A DNA stretch of 9,534 nt. Origin: Neisseriaceae bacterium. GTDB lineage: Bacteria; Pseudomonadota; Gammaproteobacteria; Burkholderiales; Neisseriaceae. The stretch spans positions 1 through 9,534 of the forward strand of contig JASLDB010000286.1 of the NCBI GenBank assembly GCA_030151665.1, given 5' to 3'. Position numbers and translations under genes: made by a program. Under the pieces are notes generated by a model. It saw only the letters and a program-made list of their open reading frames with translations. It did not search any database and had not been told where the DNA came from. Numbering within the stretch: position 1 is the stretch's first letter; every line of letters begins with the position of its first letter. Positions 1-7,719 of this stretch are shown here, piece by piece.

Positions 1-506
1 GCTTCTTTGACTTTGGCTTCATTAATGCCAATGGTGTTAATGCCCCAGAAATACGGTACAGCATACTTATTGCCTGGATCAACTTGCTCCATAAGCTTTA
101 ACAATTGTGGATCAATATTGTTGTAGTTGGAGATTTGGCTTTTATCAACTTCTTGGTAAGCACCAGCTTGAATCTGACGGCCAACATGCGAAATACTGGG
201 TGCCACCAAGTCATAACCGGATTTACCAGTTAATACTTTGGCTTCTAATGTTTCATTGCTATCATAGTAAACATAATTAACCGCAATATTATTGGCTTTT
301 TTGAACGCTTCAACAGTTTCAGGATCGACATAGTCTGACCAATTGTAAATATTCAATTGGCCCGTTTGGGCAGGCGATGCTGTTTGATTATCGGATGCCG
401 ATGCTGCATTTGGCGCAGTACTTGCTGTTTCTGTTTTTGCAGCTTCACCACCACAGGCAGTTAGCAAAACAGACAAAACCGCAGACGCTAATAGTGTTTT
501 TTTCAT
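1..506 (-). CDS. Polyamine ABC transporter substrate-binding lipoprotein (PotD/PotF family), 5' part only
   Basis: This is the periplasmic binding component that captures putrescine or spermidine and delivers it to a PotABC/PotGHI-type inner-membrane ABC transporter. The first 168 codons are present and the C-terminal half lies beyond the left edge. The protein starts MKKTLLASAV and has a lipoprotein signal ending in the lipobox LTAC, so Cys18 is the predicted lipidated residue. A low-complexity Ala/Ser/Thr linker (about residues 19-45) follows. The mature domain then opens with LNIYNWSDYVDPETVEAF, a hallmark of the PotD/PotF family, and continues with YYDSNETLEAK, GYDLVAPS and PYFWGINTIGIN. 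The start at 504-506 is supported by a strong AAGGAG ribosome binding site at 516-521. Family assignment is firm. PotD versus PotF, and therefore substrate preference, cannot be decided from this half. It is divergent from rppH, and no transporter partner genes are visible in the window. Confidence 0.93.
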   Translation of the reverse strand, partial: MKKTLLASAVLSVLLTACGGEAAKTETASTAPNAASASDNQTASPAQTGQLNIYNWSDYVDPETVEAFKKANNIAVNYVYYDSNETLEAKVLTGKSGYDLVAPSISHVGRQIQAGAYQEVDKSQISNYNNIDPQLLKLMEQVDPGNKYAVPYFWGINTIGINEAKVKE

Positions 507-780
507 TAAGTTTCTCTCCTTAACAGATTTAAATAATAGGAACCATGTTTTCTCCCCGCTTTGTTTTTTGCTTTTAGCGGTCTGTTTAATCCATCTCCAC
601 GCAGTTGCTATTTAACTGTTAAATGCTAAATGTGACAAGTTTTCCACCGAAAAAAACCGATTTACATGCGCTAACAGCCAACGAACGTGGTATTTTATAC
701 CGCTTAGCCCATTGAATGCTAGCGAGCGCCTGCATTTTATGGGAAAATCAATGCAACGAAATCTAAAGAGTGGGCGAAAA
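507..780. other. Divergent intergenic region between the polyamine-binding protein gene and rppH
   Basis: This stretch must hold the promoters of both flanking, divergently transcribed genes. On the minus strand, AAGGAG (516-521) is the ribosome binding site of the lipoprotein gene and TATTAT (533-538) is a possible -10 box, but no good -35 sits at the right distance. On the plus side, TTGCTA (605-610) is -35-like and TTTACA (661-666) resembles a -35, yet neither has a matching -10. A 15-bp palindrome lies at 610-624 and is listed separately. The reading frame of rppH stays open upstream to a TTG at 712, but I treat 712-780 as leader. Confidence 0.5.
610..624. repeat. 15-bp palindrome ATTTAACTGTTAAAT, possible operator
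   Basis: Two perfect 7-base arms, ATTTAAC and GTTAAAT, flank a single central T. The palindrome sits in the middle of the divergent intergenic region and overlaps the sequence just downstream of a weak -35-like TTGCTA. The geometry would suit a dimeric helix-turn-helix regulator acting on either gene. The AT-rich composition means chance is also possible. Confidence 0.35.
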
Positions 781-1302
781 ATGTTAGATAGAGAAGGCTA
801 TCGCCCTAATGTAGGCATCATAATCACCAACCATCGCAATGAAGTTTTTTGGGGCAAGCGGGTTAAAGAGTACTCTTGGCAATTTCCACAAGGTGGTATC
901 AAGCCGGGTGAAAGCCCAGAAGCTGCCATGTATCGAGAGCTATTGGAAGAAGTAGGCTTATTGCCTAACCATGTCAAAATCCTCGGTAGAACCAAAGATT
1001 GGTTGCGCTATGATGTACCATCGCATTGGGTACGGCGTGAGTGGCGTGGCTCTTATAAAGGGCAAAAACAAATTTGGTATTTATTGCGTTTAGTGGGGCG
1101 TGAATCCGATGTCTCATTGCGTTCTAGCACCCATCCTGAATTCGATGCTTGGCGCTGGCACGATTATTGGGCACCCATTGATGAAGTCATTGACTTTAAG
1201 CACGATGTCTACCAAGATGCTTTGCAAGAACTGGCCAGACATTTGGTTAATTTGGATAGTTTAGAAAGCTATCTATCCAAACAAACCATTGAAAAAAAAT
1301 AG
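781..1302 (+). CDS. rppH: RNA pyrophosphohydrolase RppH (Nudix hydrolase)
   Basis: RppH removes pyrophosphate from the 5' end of primary transcripts, leaving a monophosphate that stimulates RNase E-dependent decay. The 173-residue protein starts MLDREGYRPNVGIII, the conserved family start. It has a complete Nudix box at residues 38-60 (G38, E44, then R52-E53-L-L-E56-E57-V-G59), so the metal-binding glutamates E53, E56 and E57 are intact. Further family signatures are EVFWGKR, SWQFPQGGI, WLRYDVP and GQKQIWYLLRL. The frame is open upstream to a TTG at 712 and includes ATGs at 739 and 751. I chose 781 because the homologous start and the usual length of about 174 residues match, although the ribosome binding site there is weak (GAGTGGG). 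The gene is followed by its own terminator, so it appears monocistronic. Confidence 0.95.
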   Translation: MLDREGYRPNVGIIITNHRNEVFWGKRVKEYSWQFPQGGIKPGESPEAAMYRELLEEVGLLPNHVKILGRTKDWLRYDVPSHWVRREWRGSYKGQKQIWYLLRLVGRESDVSLRSSTHPEFDAWRWHDYWAPIDEVIDFKHDVYQDALQELARHLVNLDSLESYLSKQTIEKK

Positions 1303-1313
1303 TACAAAACCCC

Positions 1314-1343
1314 ATTGCCTGATACACTCAGGCAATTCTTTTT
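1314..1343 (+). terminator. Rho-independent terminator after rppH
   Basis: The arms ATTGCCTGA (1314-1322) and TCAGGCAAT (1328-1336) form a perfect 9-bp stem with loop TACAC, followed by a T-rich run ending at 1343. It starts 11 bases after the rppH stop codon and separates rppH from parE. Confidence 0.88.
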
Positions 1344-1394
1344 ACCCATATCCCATAATTAATTATTGACCACCCATCAGTACAAGGCAGCAAG

Positions 1395-3377
1395 ATGACT
1401 GAATCACAAAAACAATATGATGAAAGCAGTGTAACCGTTTTAAAAGGATTAGAACCCGTTAAAGAACGGCCGGGCATGTACACTCGAACAGATAGCCCAA
1501 CCCATATTTGCCAAGAAGTCATTGATAATGCTGCCGATGAAGCGCTAGGTGGCTATGCCAATTCCATTGATGTTACCATCCATGCAGATGGTTCCATGAG
1601 TGTGAGTGACAATGGTCGTGGCATCCCTGTGGGTTTACACCCCATTGAACAAATTAGTGTTGTGCAATTGGTATTCACCCAATTGCATGCTGGCGGTAAA
1701 TTCAACAAAAAGGATGGTGGTGCTTACGCTTTTTCTGGTGGTTTACATGGTGTGGGTGTCTCTGTTACCAACGCCCTATCCACACGCCTTGAAGTTACCG
1801 TCAAACGCGATGGCAAAATCTGGCGGATTGTATTTGCTGGTGGTGATGTCATTGAGTCACTAACCGAAATAGGCAGTTGCGCCAAAAAAGACCAAGGTAC
1901 CAGTGTACGCATTTGGCCTGATGCCAAATACTTCGAAACCCCTAGCTATTCTGTTGCTGAACTTGAGCGTTTATTGCGTGCCAAAGCAGTATTGTTGCCT
2001 GGTGTTACTGTCACGTTGCGTTTCCAAGATGAGGTGGGCACAGAAACCAAACAACAAACTTGGCATTATCCCCAAGGCCTAAAAAGCTATTTATTGGACA
2101 TGGTCAGTGATGCCGAAAACTTGGTGCCCATTTTTAGCGCAGAAAATTATATCCAAGATGAAAGCAGTGATTTTTCTGTTGGTGAAGGTGCATCATTTGC
2201 CCTAACTTGGATTGAAGATGGCAATGCCACCAGCGAAAGCTATGTCAACCTGATTCCAACCATTTTGGGTGGCACCCATGAAGCAGGCTTAAAACAAGCT
2301 GTTTTTCATGCTGTGAGCAATTTTATTACATTGCACAATTTATTGCCTCGTGGTGTCAAAGTACAATCTGACGATGTCTTTAGCAAAGTGGCTTTTGTTT
2401 TGTCTGCTCGCCTCTTGGACCCACAATTCCAAGGCCAAACCAAAGACAAACTTACCAACCGCGATGCTTTACGCTTGGTAGCCAATGTTTGTGCTGACCC
2501 GATTGAATTGTGGCTTAACCAAAATAGTGAATATGGTAAAAAAATTGCTGAGTTGGCCATTAAACAAGCCCAAGCCCGGATTCGTTCTGTCAAAAAAATC
2601 GAAAAGAAAAAAGGCTCTGGTGTTGCGGTATTGCCTGGCAAATTAACCGACTGCGAAAGCGAGGACATCCGCGAAAATGAAATTTTCTTGGTCGAAGGAG
2701 ATTCTGCTGGTGGCTCTGCCAAATTGGCTCGTGATAAAAACACCCAAGCGATTTTGCCCTTGCGTGGTAAGGTATTAAACAGCTTGGAAACCCACCGTGA
2801 CCAATTGTTTGCCAACAACGAAATTCATGACATGGCTGTGGCTTTTGGTATCGACCCACACGACCTCAAAGACGATGTAGACTTATCGGGTTTACGCTAT
2901 GGAAAAATCGCGATTTTGTCGGATGCTGATGTCGATGGATCCCACATCCAAGTATTGCTATTGACCCTGTTTTTCAAACACTTCCCCAAACTAATTGAAC
3001 ACGGTCATATTTATGTGGCGCAACCACCTTTATTCCGCATTGATGTCAATGCCCAAGGCAAAAGCAAACCTGCCCGTAAACTGTATGCACTGGATCAACA
3101 AGAATACGATAGCATTATCGAGCGACTCAAAAAAGAAGGCATTAAAGAAACTGCTTATTCCATTAGCCGATTTAAAGGTTTGGGTGAGATGAACCCTGAG
3201 CAGCTCAAAGACACCACCATGCAACCTGACACCCGTCGGCTATTGCAAGTACAAATCCCTGCAGATGAAATCGAACAAACCCGTGATATTTTCATCAAAC
3301 TCATGGGAAAAGGTGAAGCTGCTAGCCGCCGAGCATGGATGGAAGCCAACGGTGATACCGTCGAAGCTGACATTTAA
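1395..3377 (+). CDS. parE: DNA topoisomerase IV subunit B (ParE)
   Basis: ParE is the ATPase subunit of topoisomerase IV, which with ParC decatenates daughter chromosomes and relaxes supercoils. The 660-residue protein has the GHKL ATPase fold: E41 (likely catalytic base) and N45 in EVIDNAADEA, D72 in DNGRGIP, the ATP-lid GGLHGVG at 115-121, and the transducer-domain QTK loop ending at K350. The TOPRIM domain follows, with E434 in LVEGDSAGGS, PLRGK at 455-459 and the metal-binding D510/D512/D514 in SDADVDGSH. The C-terminal end carries the conserved RFKGLGEMNPEQL motif. It lacks the roughly 170-residue insertion of proteobacterial GyrB (about 800 residues), which together with length favours ParE over GyrB. 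The ATG at 1395 has AAGG at 1384-1387 as a modest ribosome binding site. parC is not in the window. The gene lies between two terminators and is probably transcribed alone. Confidence 0.96.
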   Translation: MTESQKQYDESSVTVLKGLEPVKERPGMYTRTDSPTHICQEVIDNAADEALGGYANSIDVTIHADGSMSVSDNGRGIPVGLHPIEQISVVQLVFTQLHAGGKFNKKDGGAYAFSGGLHGVGVSVTNALSTRLEVTVKRDGKIWRIVFAGGDVIESLTEIGSCAKKDQGTSVRIWPDAKYFETPSYSVAELERLLRAKAVLLPGVTVTLRFQDEVGTETKQQTWHYPQGLKSYLLDMVSDAENLVPIFSAENYIQDESSDFSVGEGASFALTWIEDGNATSESYVNLIPTILGGTHEAGLKQAVFHAVSNFITLHNLLPRGVKVQSDDVFSKVAFVLSARLLDPQFQGQTKDKLTNRDALRLVANVCADPIELWLNQNSEYGKKIAELAIKQAQARIRSVKKIEKKKGSGVAVLPGKLTDCESEDIRENEIFLVEGDSAGGSAKLARDKNTQAILPLRGKVLNSLETHRDQLFANNEIHDMAVAFGIDPHDLKDDVDLSGLRYGKIAILSDADVDGSHIQVLLLTLFFKHFPKLIEHGHIYVAQPPLFRIDVNAQGKSKPARKLYALDQQEYDSIIERLKKEGIKETAYSISRFKGLGEMNPEQLKDTTMQPDTRRLLQVQIPADEIEQTRDIFIKLMGKGEAASRRAWMEANGDTVEADI

Positions 3378-3395
3378 CCCAATGCTATAATCATG

Positions 3396-3422
3396 AAAAC
3401 CTGTCTTGATGGCAGGTTTTTT
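3396..3422 (+). terminator. Rho-independent terminator after parE
   Basis: The stem AAAACCTGTC/GGCAGGTTTT (one G-U pair, loop TTGAT) is followed by a T run. It begins 19 bases after the parE stop codon. Confidence 0.88.
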
Positions 3423-3829
3423 ATTGCTTGCTAATCAACTTTGTTCCGCCAATTATTGCACAATAAAAATACTGGTAAGACCATATTTATCTCAAAAGGA
3501 TGGGATGATTTAGGCTATGTTTGCTGTACTGCACAAGCGATGCCACAAAATGACAACAGAATGATTCTGGTATTTTATTCACTTATGGTTATCCATATGG
3601 CTAGCTATCTTGCTATAACACAGACGCTTTCTACTATTGTATACATTATTAAATAATTTCGCCCGCCCAAGCCTTGAATCATCTACAATCTAAAGGCTGC
3701 ATGATTAGGCAAAATAGCCTACAATACTGAACTGATTACCTAAAAAATAATGCTTTTTAAGCACATTATTTTCAAACTAACCATTAAAACACCCTCTGTT
3801 GATAAATTACGGTGAACGGAACCTCCAAC
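3423..3829. other. Long intergenic gap before the oxidoreductase gene; no convincing gene
   Basis: About 400 bases without a supported coding region. A 71-codon frame opening at a TTG (3441-3656) has no ribosome binding site and no recognisable protein motif. The stretch contains TGCTATAAC (3611-3619), which looks like an extended -10 box, and TATAAT-like TACAAT at 3684-3689 and 3720-3725, each lacking a good -35. The heptamer CTACAAT occurs twice (3683-3689, 3719-3725). A small hairpin TAGGC/GCCTA lies at 3706-3721 and a larger A/T-rich hairpin at 3744-3772. The promoter of the downstream gene must lie here, but I cannot place it with confidence. Confidence 0.5.
3744..3772 (+). repeat. A/T-rich inverted repeat (12-bp stem with 2-base bulge)
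   Basis: The left arm AAAATAATGCTT (3744-3755) pairs with AAGC plus ATTATTTT (3759-3772) around a TTT loop, leaving an AC bulge in the right arm. It lies 58 bases before the ATG of the oxidoreductase gene. It could be a 5'-leader structure, a weak terminator or attenuator ending in TTTT, or a protein-binding site. There is too little G+C for a confident terminator call. Confidence 0.45.
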
Positions 3830-6800
3830 ATGACCACACAGCAACGCATTCGTGAAATACCATACAACTATACTTCTTATTCTGATAAAGAGATTGTTAC
3901 CCGCATTTTGGGGGCATCGGCTTGGGACACATTGCAGTCCTTGCGCTCCCAACGCAAAACAGGCCGTTCGGCGCGCATGTTATTTGAAGTGTTGGGTGAC
4001 ATTTGGGCGGTACAACGCAATCCTTATTTGATTGATGACTTGTTAGAACACAAACATCGTCAACAAGGCTTGGTGAAAGAAATGCGTCACCGCATCAGTG
4101 AAATTCAAAAACGCCGTGATGACAATGAACAAGTGGCGATTTTAATCGTCGCCACGAGCCAAGCCGTGGATAAATTTGACGATAGCTTTGAATTTACCCG
4201 CCAAAAGCGCAAAGATATTTTGCATCGTTTAAGCAAGATTACCCACAAACACAATATCATGTTTGATGGTTTAGCCCGTGTGAGCCACGTGACTGATGCA
4301 ACTGACTGGCGTGTTGAATACCCTTTTGTGGTGATTAACCCTGACCATGAAGATGAAATTGCCCTTTTGGTCAAAGGTTTGATTGAACTTGATTTAACCA
4401 TCATCCCTCGTGGCGGTGGTACTGGCTACACTGGTGGTGCTGTACCGCTAGACGCGATGAGCGCTGTCATTAATACCGAAAAACTGGATCAATTTCGCCC
4501 TGTTGATTACATCGACATGCCAGGCCTAGAAGGTAAACGCCCAGTGATTCACTGTGGTGCTGGTGTCGTCACTCGCCGAGTAGAGGAAGCGGCATCTGCT
4601 GCTGGCTTGGTATTTGCTGTTGACCCAACATCAGCTGATGCTTCTTGTGTAGGTGGTAACGTTGCCATGAATGCTGGTGGTAAAAAAGCAGTGCTTTGGG
4701 GTACGGCTTTAGACAACTTGGCTTACTGGAAAATGGTTAACCCACAAGGTGAATGGTTGTTAATCGAACGTGTTCGCCATAATTTTGGCAAAATTCACGA
4801 TGAAACCACTGCCATTTTTGATGTACACACATTGGATGATGCTGGCAAAAAAGTAGTCAAAACCGAGCGCTTGGAAATCGAAGGCAGTAAATTCCGTAAA
4901 GTCGGCTTGGGCAAAGACGTAACCGACAAATTTTTGTCTGGCGTACCTGGTGTTCAAAAAGAAGGCACTGACGGTATTATCACAAGCGTTGCCTTTGTAT
5001 TACACACCATGCCCAAACACACACGCACGGTTTGTTTGGAGTTTTTCGGCACTGTCGCTTCTGCCACCCCATCTATTGTCGAAATTCGCGATTATTTATT
5101 GGCACATGATACCGTCCAATTAGCGGGTCTTGAGCATTTGGATTGGCGCTATGTTCGTGCAGTTGGCTATTCAACCAAAGCGGCTGGCAAAGGTCGCCCC
5201 AAAATGGTGCTACTGGCTGATATTGTGTCTGATCATGAAGATGACTTACAAGAAGCAGCAGCCAGAATTGTGCGTATCGCCAATGCGCGCCAAGGTGAAG
5301 GCTTTATTGCCACCACACCTGAAGCACGCAAAACCTTCTGGCTAGATCGCTCACGTACAGCAGCCATTGCCAAACACACCAATGCCTTTAAAATTAACGA
5401 AGACGTGGTGATTCCGCTTGAGCGTTTGGGCGAGTATTCAGACGGTATTGAGCGCATCAATATCGAATTGTCTTTGCAAAACAAGATTGCACTTTGCAAT
5501 GCATTATTGCATTACTTGCAAAACAACAAATTGCCCGTAGACAAAATGGGTACTGACTTGCCCAGTAAAGAATTATTGGGTGAACGTGCCCAACACGCCA
5601 TTGCCCACATTGAAAAAATCAAACACCAGTGGCAATGGCTGCATGACCATTTGGATGCCCCTTTGTCTGATTATTTAGACTTGGCCACCACCAAAGTTTT
5701 AGAAGATAGTCAAGCTGACGTCACACGCTCTAGCTTCTTAACCATGCGTGATTTTCAATTGCGTGTATCCATTAAACGTGATGTGATGCAGCCATTGAGC
5801 GAAATTTTTGGTGGTAAATCAGATGCATTGATTGTGAAAAAGCTCAATGAGATTCACATCAAAGTGGTGCGTAGTCGTGTTTTTGTGGCTTTGCACATGC
5901 ATGCAGGTGATGGTAATGTTCACACCAATATCCCTGTCAATTCCGATGATTATGATATGTTACAAACGGCTCATAATTCAGTGAACCGCATCATGAAATT
6001 GGCCAAAGATTTGAATGGGGTGATTTCGGGTGAACATGGTATTGGTATCACCAAATTGGAATTCTTAAGTGAAGAAGAAATCAAACCATTTTGGGATTAC
6101 AAAGCCAAAGTTGACCCCAAAGGTTCCTTTAACCGTGGCAAATTAATGCCCGGTTGGGATTTACGCAATGCCTACACACCATCGTTTGAATTATTGGGTT
6201 TTGAATCGTTGATTATGGAACAATCGGATTTGGGGCAAATTACCAATTCGATTAAAGACTGTTTACGTTGTGGTAAATGCAAACCAGTTTGTAGTACACA
6301 CGTTCCACGCGCAAACTTACTCTACAGCCCACGCAATAAAATTTTGAGTGTTGGCTTATTGGCAGAAGCATTCTTGTACGAAGAGCAGACCCGCCGTGGT
6401 GTTTCGTTAAAACACTTTAATGAACTCAATGACGTAGCTGATCACTGTACTGTTTGCCACCGTTGTGTAAAACCTTGCCCTGTGAATATCGACTTTGGTG
6501 ATGTAACTGTTGCTATGCGCAACTTATTGCGTAAACAAGGTAAAAAACGCTTTAACCCGACTGTGGCCATGGGCATGGCATTTTTGAATGCCAAAGACCC
6601 CAATACCGTCAAAGCCTTGCGTGCAGGTGTGATTCGTGCGGGCTTTAAAGCACAAAACTTTGGCTATGGTCTAGCGAAGAAATTCAGTTTTGGTTTGATG
6701 AACAAACAAAAAGCACAACCAGCCCCAACGTTGGGCAAACCTGCCATCAAAGAACAAGTGGTGCATTTTATCAACCGCCCATTGCCCCGTGATGTGCCGA

Positions 6801-7660
6801 TTAAGACCGCCCGTGCCTTATTGAATATTGAGGACAGCAAAACCGTACCGATTATTCGCAACCCAGCATTATCGGAAGAAGCAGAAGCCGTATTCTACTT
6901 CCCAGGCTGTGGCTCAGAGCGTTTATTTAGCCAAGTCGGTTTGGCAACCCAAGCCATGCTTTGGCATGCTGGAGTGCAAACGGTATTACCACCAGGTTAT
7001 TTGTGCTGTGGTTACCCACAAACAGCAGGGGGTAACAAAGAAAAAGGCGATGCCATTACCACAGAAAACCGTGTGTTATTCCATCGCTTGGCCAATACTT
7101 TAAACTATTTGGACATCAAAACCGTGGTGGTGAGTTGTGGCACTTGTTATGACCAATTGGCTGATTATCGCTTTGAAGAAATCTTCCCTGGTTGCCGCAT
7201 TGTCGATATCCATGAATACCTCTTGGAAAAAGACATTAAATTGGCAGGTGTGCAAGGCCAGCAGTATTTATACCATGACCCTTGCCACACCCCGATTAAA
7301 ACCACACAACCAATTAAAGTGGTGAATGAATTAATGGGCCAAAATGTTCCCTTGTCTGATCGTTGTTGTGGTGAGTCGGGTACATTTGCGGTGTCTCGCC
7401 CTGATATTTCAACGCAAGTTCGCTTTAGAAAGCAAGAAGAAATCTTGAAAGATAAAGCCAAATTGCCAGCAGGTGAGCCAGTGAAGATTTTGACCTCTTG
7501 TCCAGCTTGTTTACAAGGTTTAAGCCGTTACGAAGATGACACCAATATTGAAGCAGATTACATTGTCATCGAAATGGCTAAACATACCTTGGGTGATAAA
7601 TGGCTAGATGATTTTGTGAAAAAAGCCCACAATGGCGGTATTGAGCGCGTTTTGTTATAA
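3830..7660 (+). CDS. DUF3683 FAD-linked oxidase / 4Fe-4S / CCG-domain fusion oxidoreductase
   Basis: Predicted 1276-residue membrane-associated or cytosolic dehydrogenase of the GlcD/Dld (VAO-flavoprotein) type, fused to a GlcF/GlpC-like electron-transfer module. It probably oxidises a 2-hydroxyacid such as D-lactate or D-2-hydroxyglutarate and passes electrons to quinone; the substrate is not determined by sequence. Order: a DUF3683-like N-terminus (about 1-160, opening MTTQQRIREIPYNYTSYSD); a PCMH FAD-binding domain (PRGGGTGYTGGA at 193-204, VGGNVAMNAGG at 274-284, GTDGIITS near 379); an FAD-oxidase C domain (HMHAGDGNVH at 689-698, SGEHGIG at 733-739); two CxxCxxCxxxC 4Fe-4S motifs (C811/814/817/821 and C873/876/879/883); and two CCG domains (C1027, C1059-C1060, C1103/C1106; then C1152, C1179-C1180, C1224/C1227). 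All cluster cysteines are intact. A GTG at 3812 would add six residues; I chose ATG 3830 because CGGAA (3817-3821) is well spaced and relatives start there. Confidence 0.93.
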   Translation: MTTQQRIREIPYNYTSYSDKEIVTRILGASAWDTLQSLRSQRKTGRSARMLFEVLGDIWAVQRNPYLIDDLLEHKHRQQGLVKEMRHRISEIQKRRDDNEQVAILIVATSQAVDKFDDSFEFTRQKRKDILHRLSKITHKHNIMFDGLARVSHVTDATDWRVEYPFVVINPDHEDEIALLVKGLIELDLTIIPRGGGTGYTGGAVPLDAMSAVINTEKLDQFRPVDYIDMPGLEGKRPVIHCGAGVVTRRVEEAASAAGLVFAVDPTSADASCVGGNVAMNAGGKKAVLWGTALDNLAYWKMVNPQGEWLLIERVRHNFGKIHDETTAIFDVHTLDDAGKKVVKTERLEIEGSKFRKVGLGKDVTDKFLSGVPGVQKEGTDGIITSVAFVLHTMPKHTRTVCLEFFGTVASATPSIVEIRDYLLAHDTVQLAGLEHLDWRYVRAVGYSTKAAGKGRPKMVLLADIVSDHEDDLQEAAARIVRIANARQGEGFIATTPEARKTFWLDRSRTAAIAKHTNAFKINEDVVIPLERLGEYSDGIERINIELSLQNKIALCNALLHYLQNNKLPVDKMGTDLPSKELLGERAQHAIAHIEKIKHQWQWLHDHLDAPLSDYLDLATTKVLEDSQADVTRSSFLTMRDFQLRVSIKRDVMQPLSEIFGGKSDALIVKKLNEIHIKVVRSRVFVALHMHAGDGNVHTNIPVNSDDYDMLQTAHNSVNRIMKLAKDLNGVISGEHGIGITKLEFLSEEEIKPFWDYKAKVDPKGSFNRGKLMPGWDLRNAYTPSFELLGFESLIMEQSDLGQITNSIKDCLRCGKCKPVCSTHVPRANLLYSPRNKILSVGLLAEAFLYEEQTRRGVSLKHFNELNDVADHCTVCHRCVKPCPVNIDFGDVTVAMRNLLRKQGKKRFNPTVAMGMAFLNAKDPNTVKALRAGVIRAGFKAQNFGYGLAKKFSFGLMNKQKAQPAPTLGKPAIKEQVVHFINRPLPRDVPIKTARALLNIEDSKTVPIIRNPALSEEAEAVFYFPGCGSERLFSQVGLATQAMLWHAGVQTVLPPGYLCCGYPQTAGGNKEKGDAITTENRVLFHRLANTLNYLDIKTVVVSCGTCYDQLADYRFEEIFPGCRIVDIHEYLLEKDIKLAGVQGQQYLYHDPCHTPIKTTQPIKVVNELMGQNVPLSDRCCGESGTFAVSRPDISTQVRFRKQEEILKDKAKLPAGEPVKILTSCPACLQGLSRYEDDTNIEADYIVIEMAKHTLGDKWLDDFVKKAHNGGIERVLL

Positions 7661-7684
7661 TCTTAAACACAGCTTAACTGTCTT

Positions 7685-7719
7685 AAAAGAACTGACTATT
7701 CAATAGTCAGTTCTTTTTT
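7685..7719. terminator. Shared, probably bidirectional terminator between convergent genes
   Basis: Perfect 16-bp arms AAAAGAACTGACTATT (7685-7700) and AATAGTCAGTTCTTTT (7702-7717) surround one base, with T-rich sequence following on the plus strand and A-rich sequence preceding. It begins 25 bases after the oxidoreductase stop and directly abuts the stop codon (7718-7720) of the opposing acetyltransferase gene, so it can serve both. Confidence 0.88.

Noticed and set aside
2306..2818. A 170-codon minus-strand open frame inside parE
   Set aside because: It lies antisense to the conserved transducer and TOPRIM region of parE; its open frame is a by-product of that coding sequence and its translation shows no family motif.
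1395..3377. GyrB rather than ParE
   Set aside because: Proteobacterial GyrB is about 800 residues with an insertion after the TOPRIM core; this 660-residue protein lacks it and matches the ParE layout.
3441..3656. A 71-codon open frame starting with TTG in the gap after parE
   Set aside because: It has no ribosome binding site, a rare start codon, no recognisable motif, and starts only about 20 bases after the parE terminator. A/T-rich spacer easily yields such frames.
4105..4404. Minus-strand open frame of 99 codons inside the oxidoreductase gene
   Set aside because: It is antisense to the well-conserved plus-strand protein and has no supporting start signal or motif.
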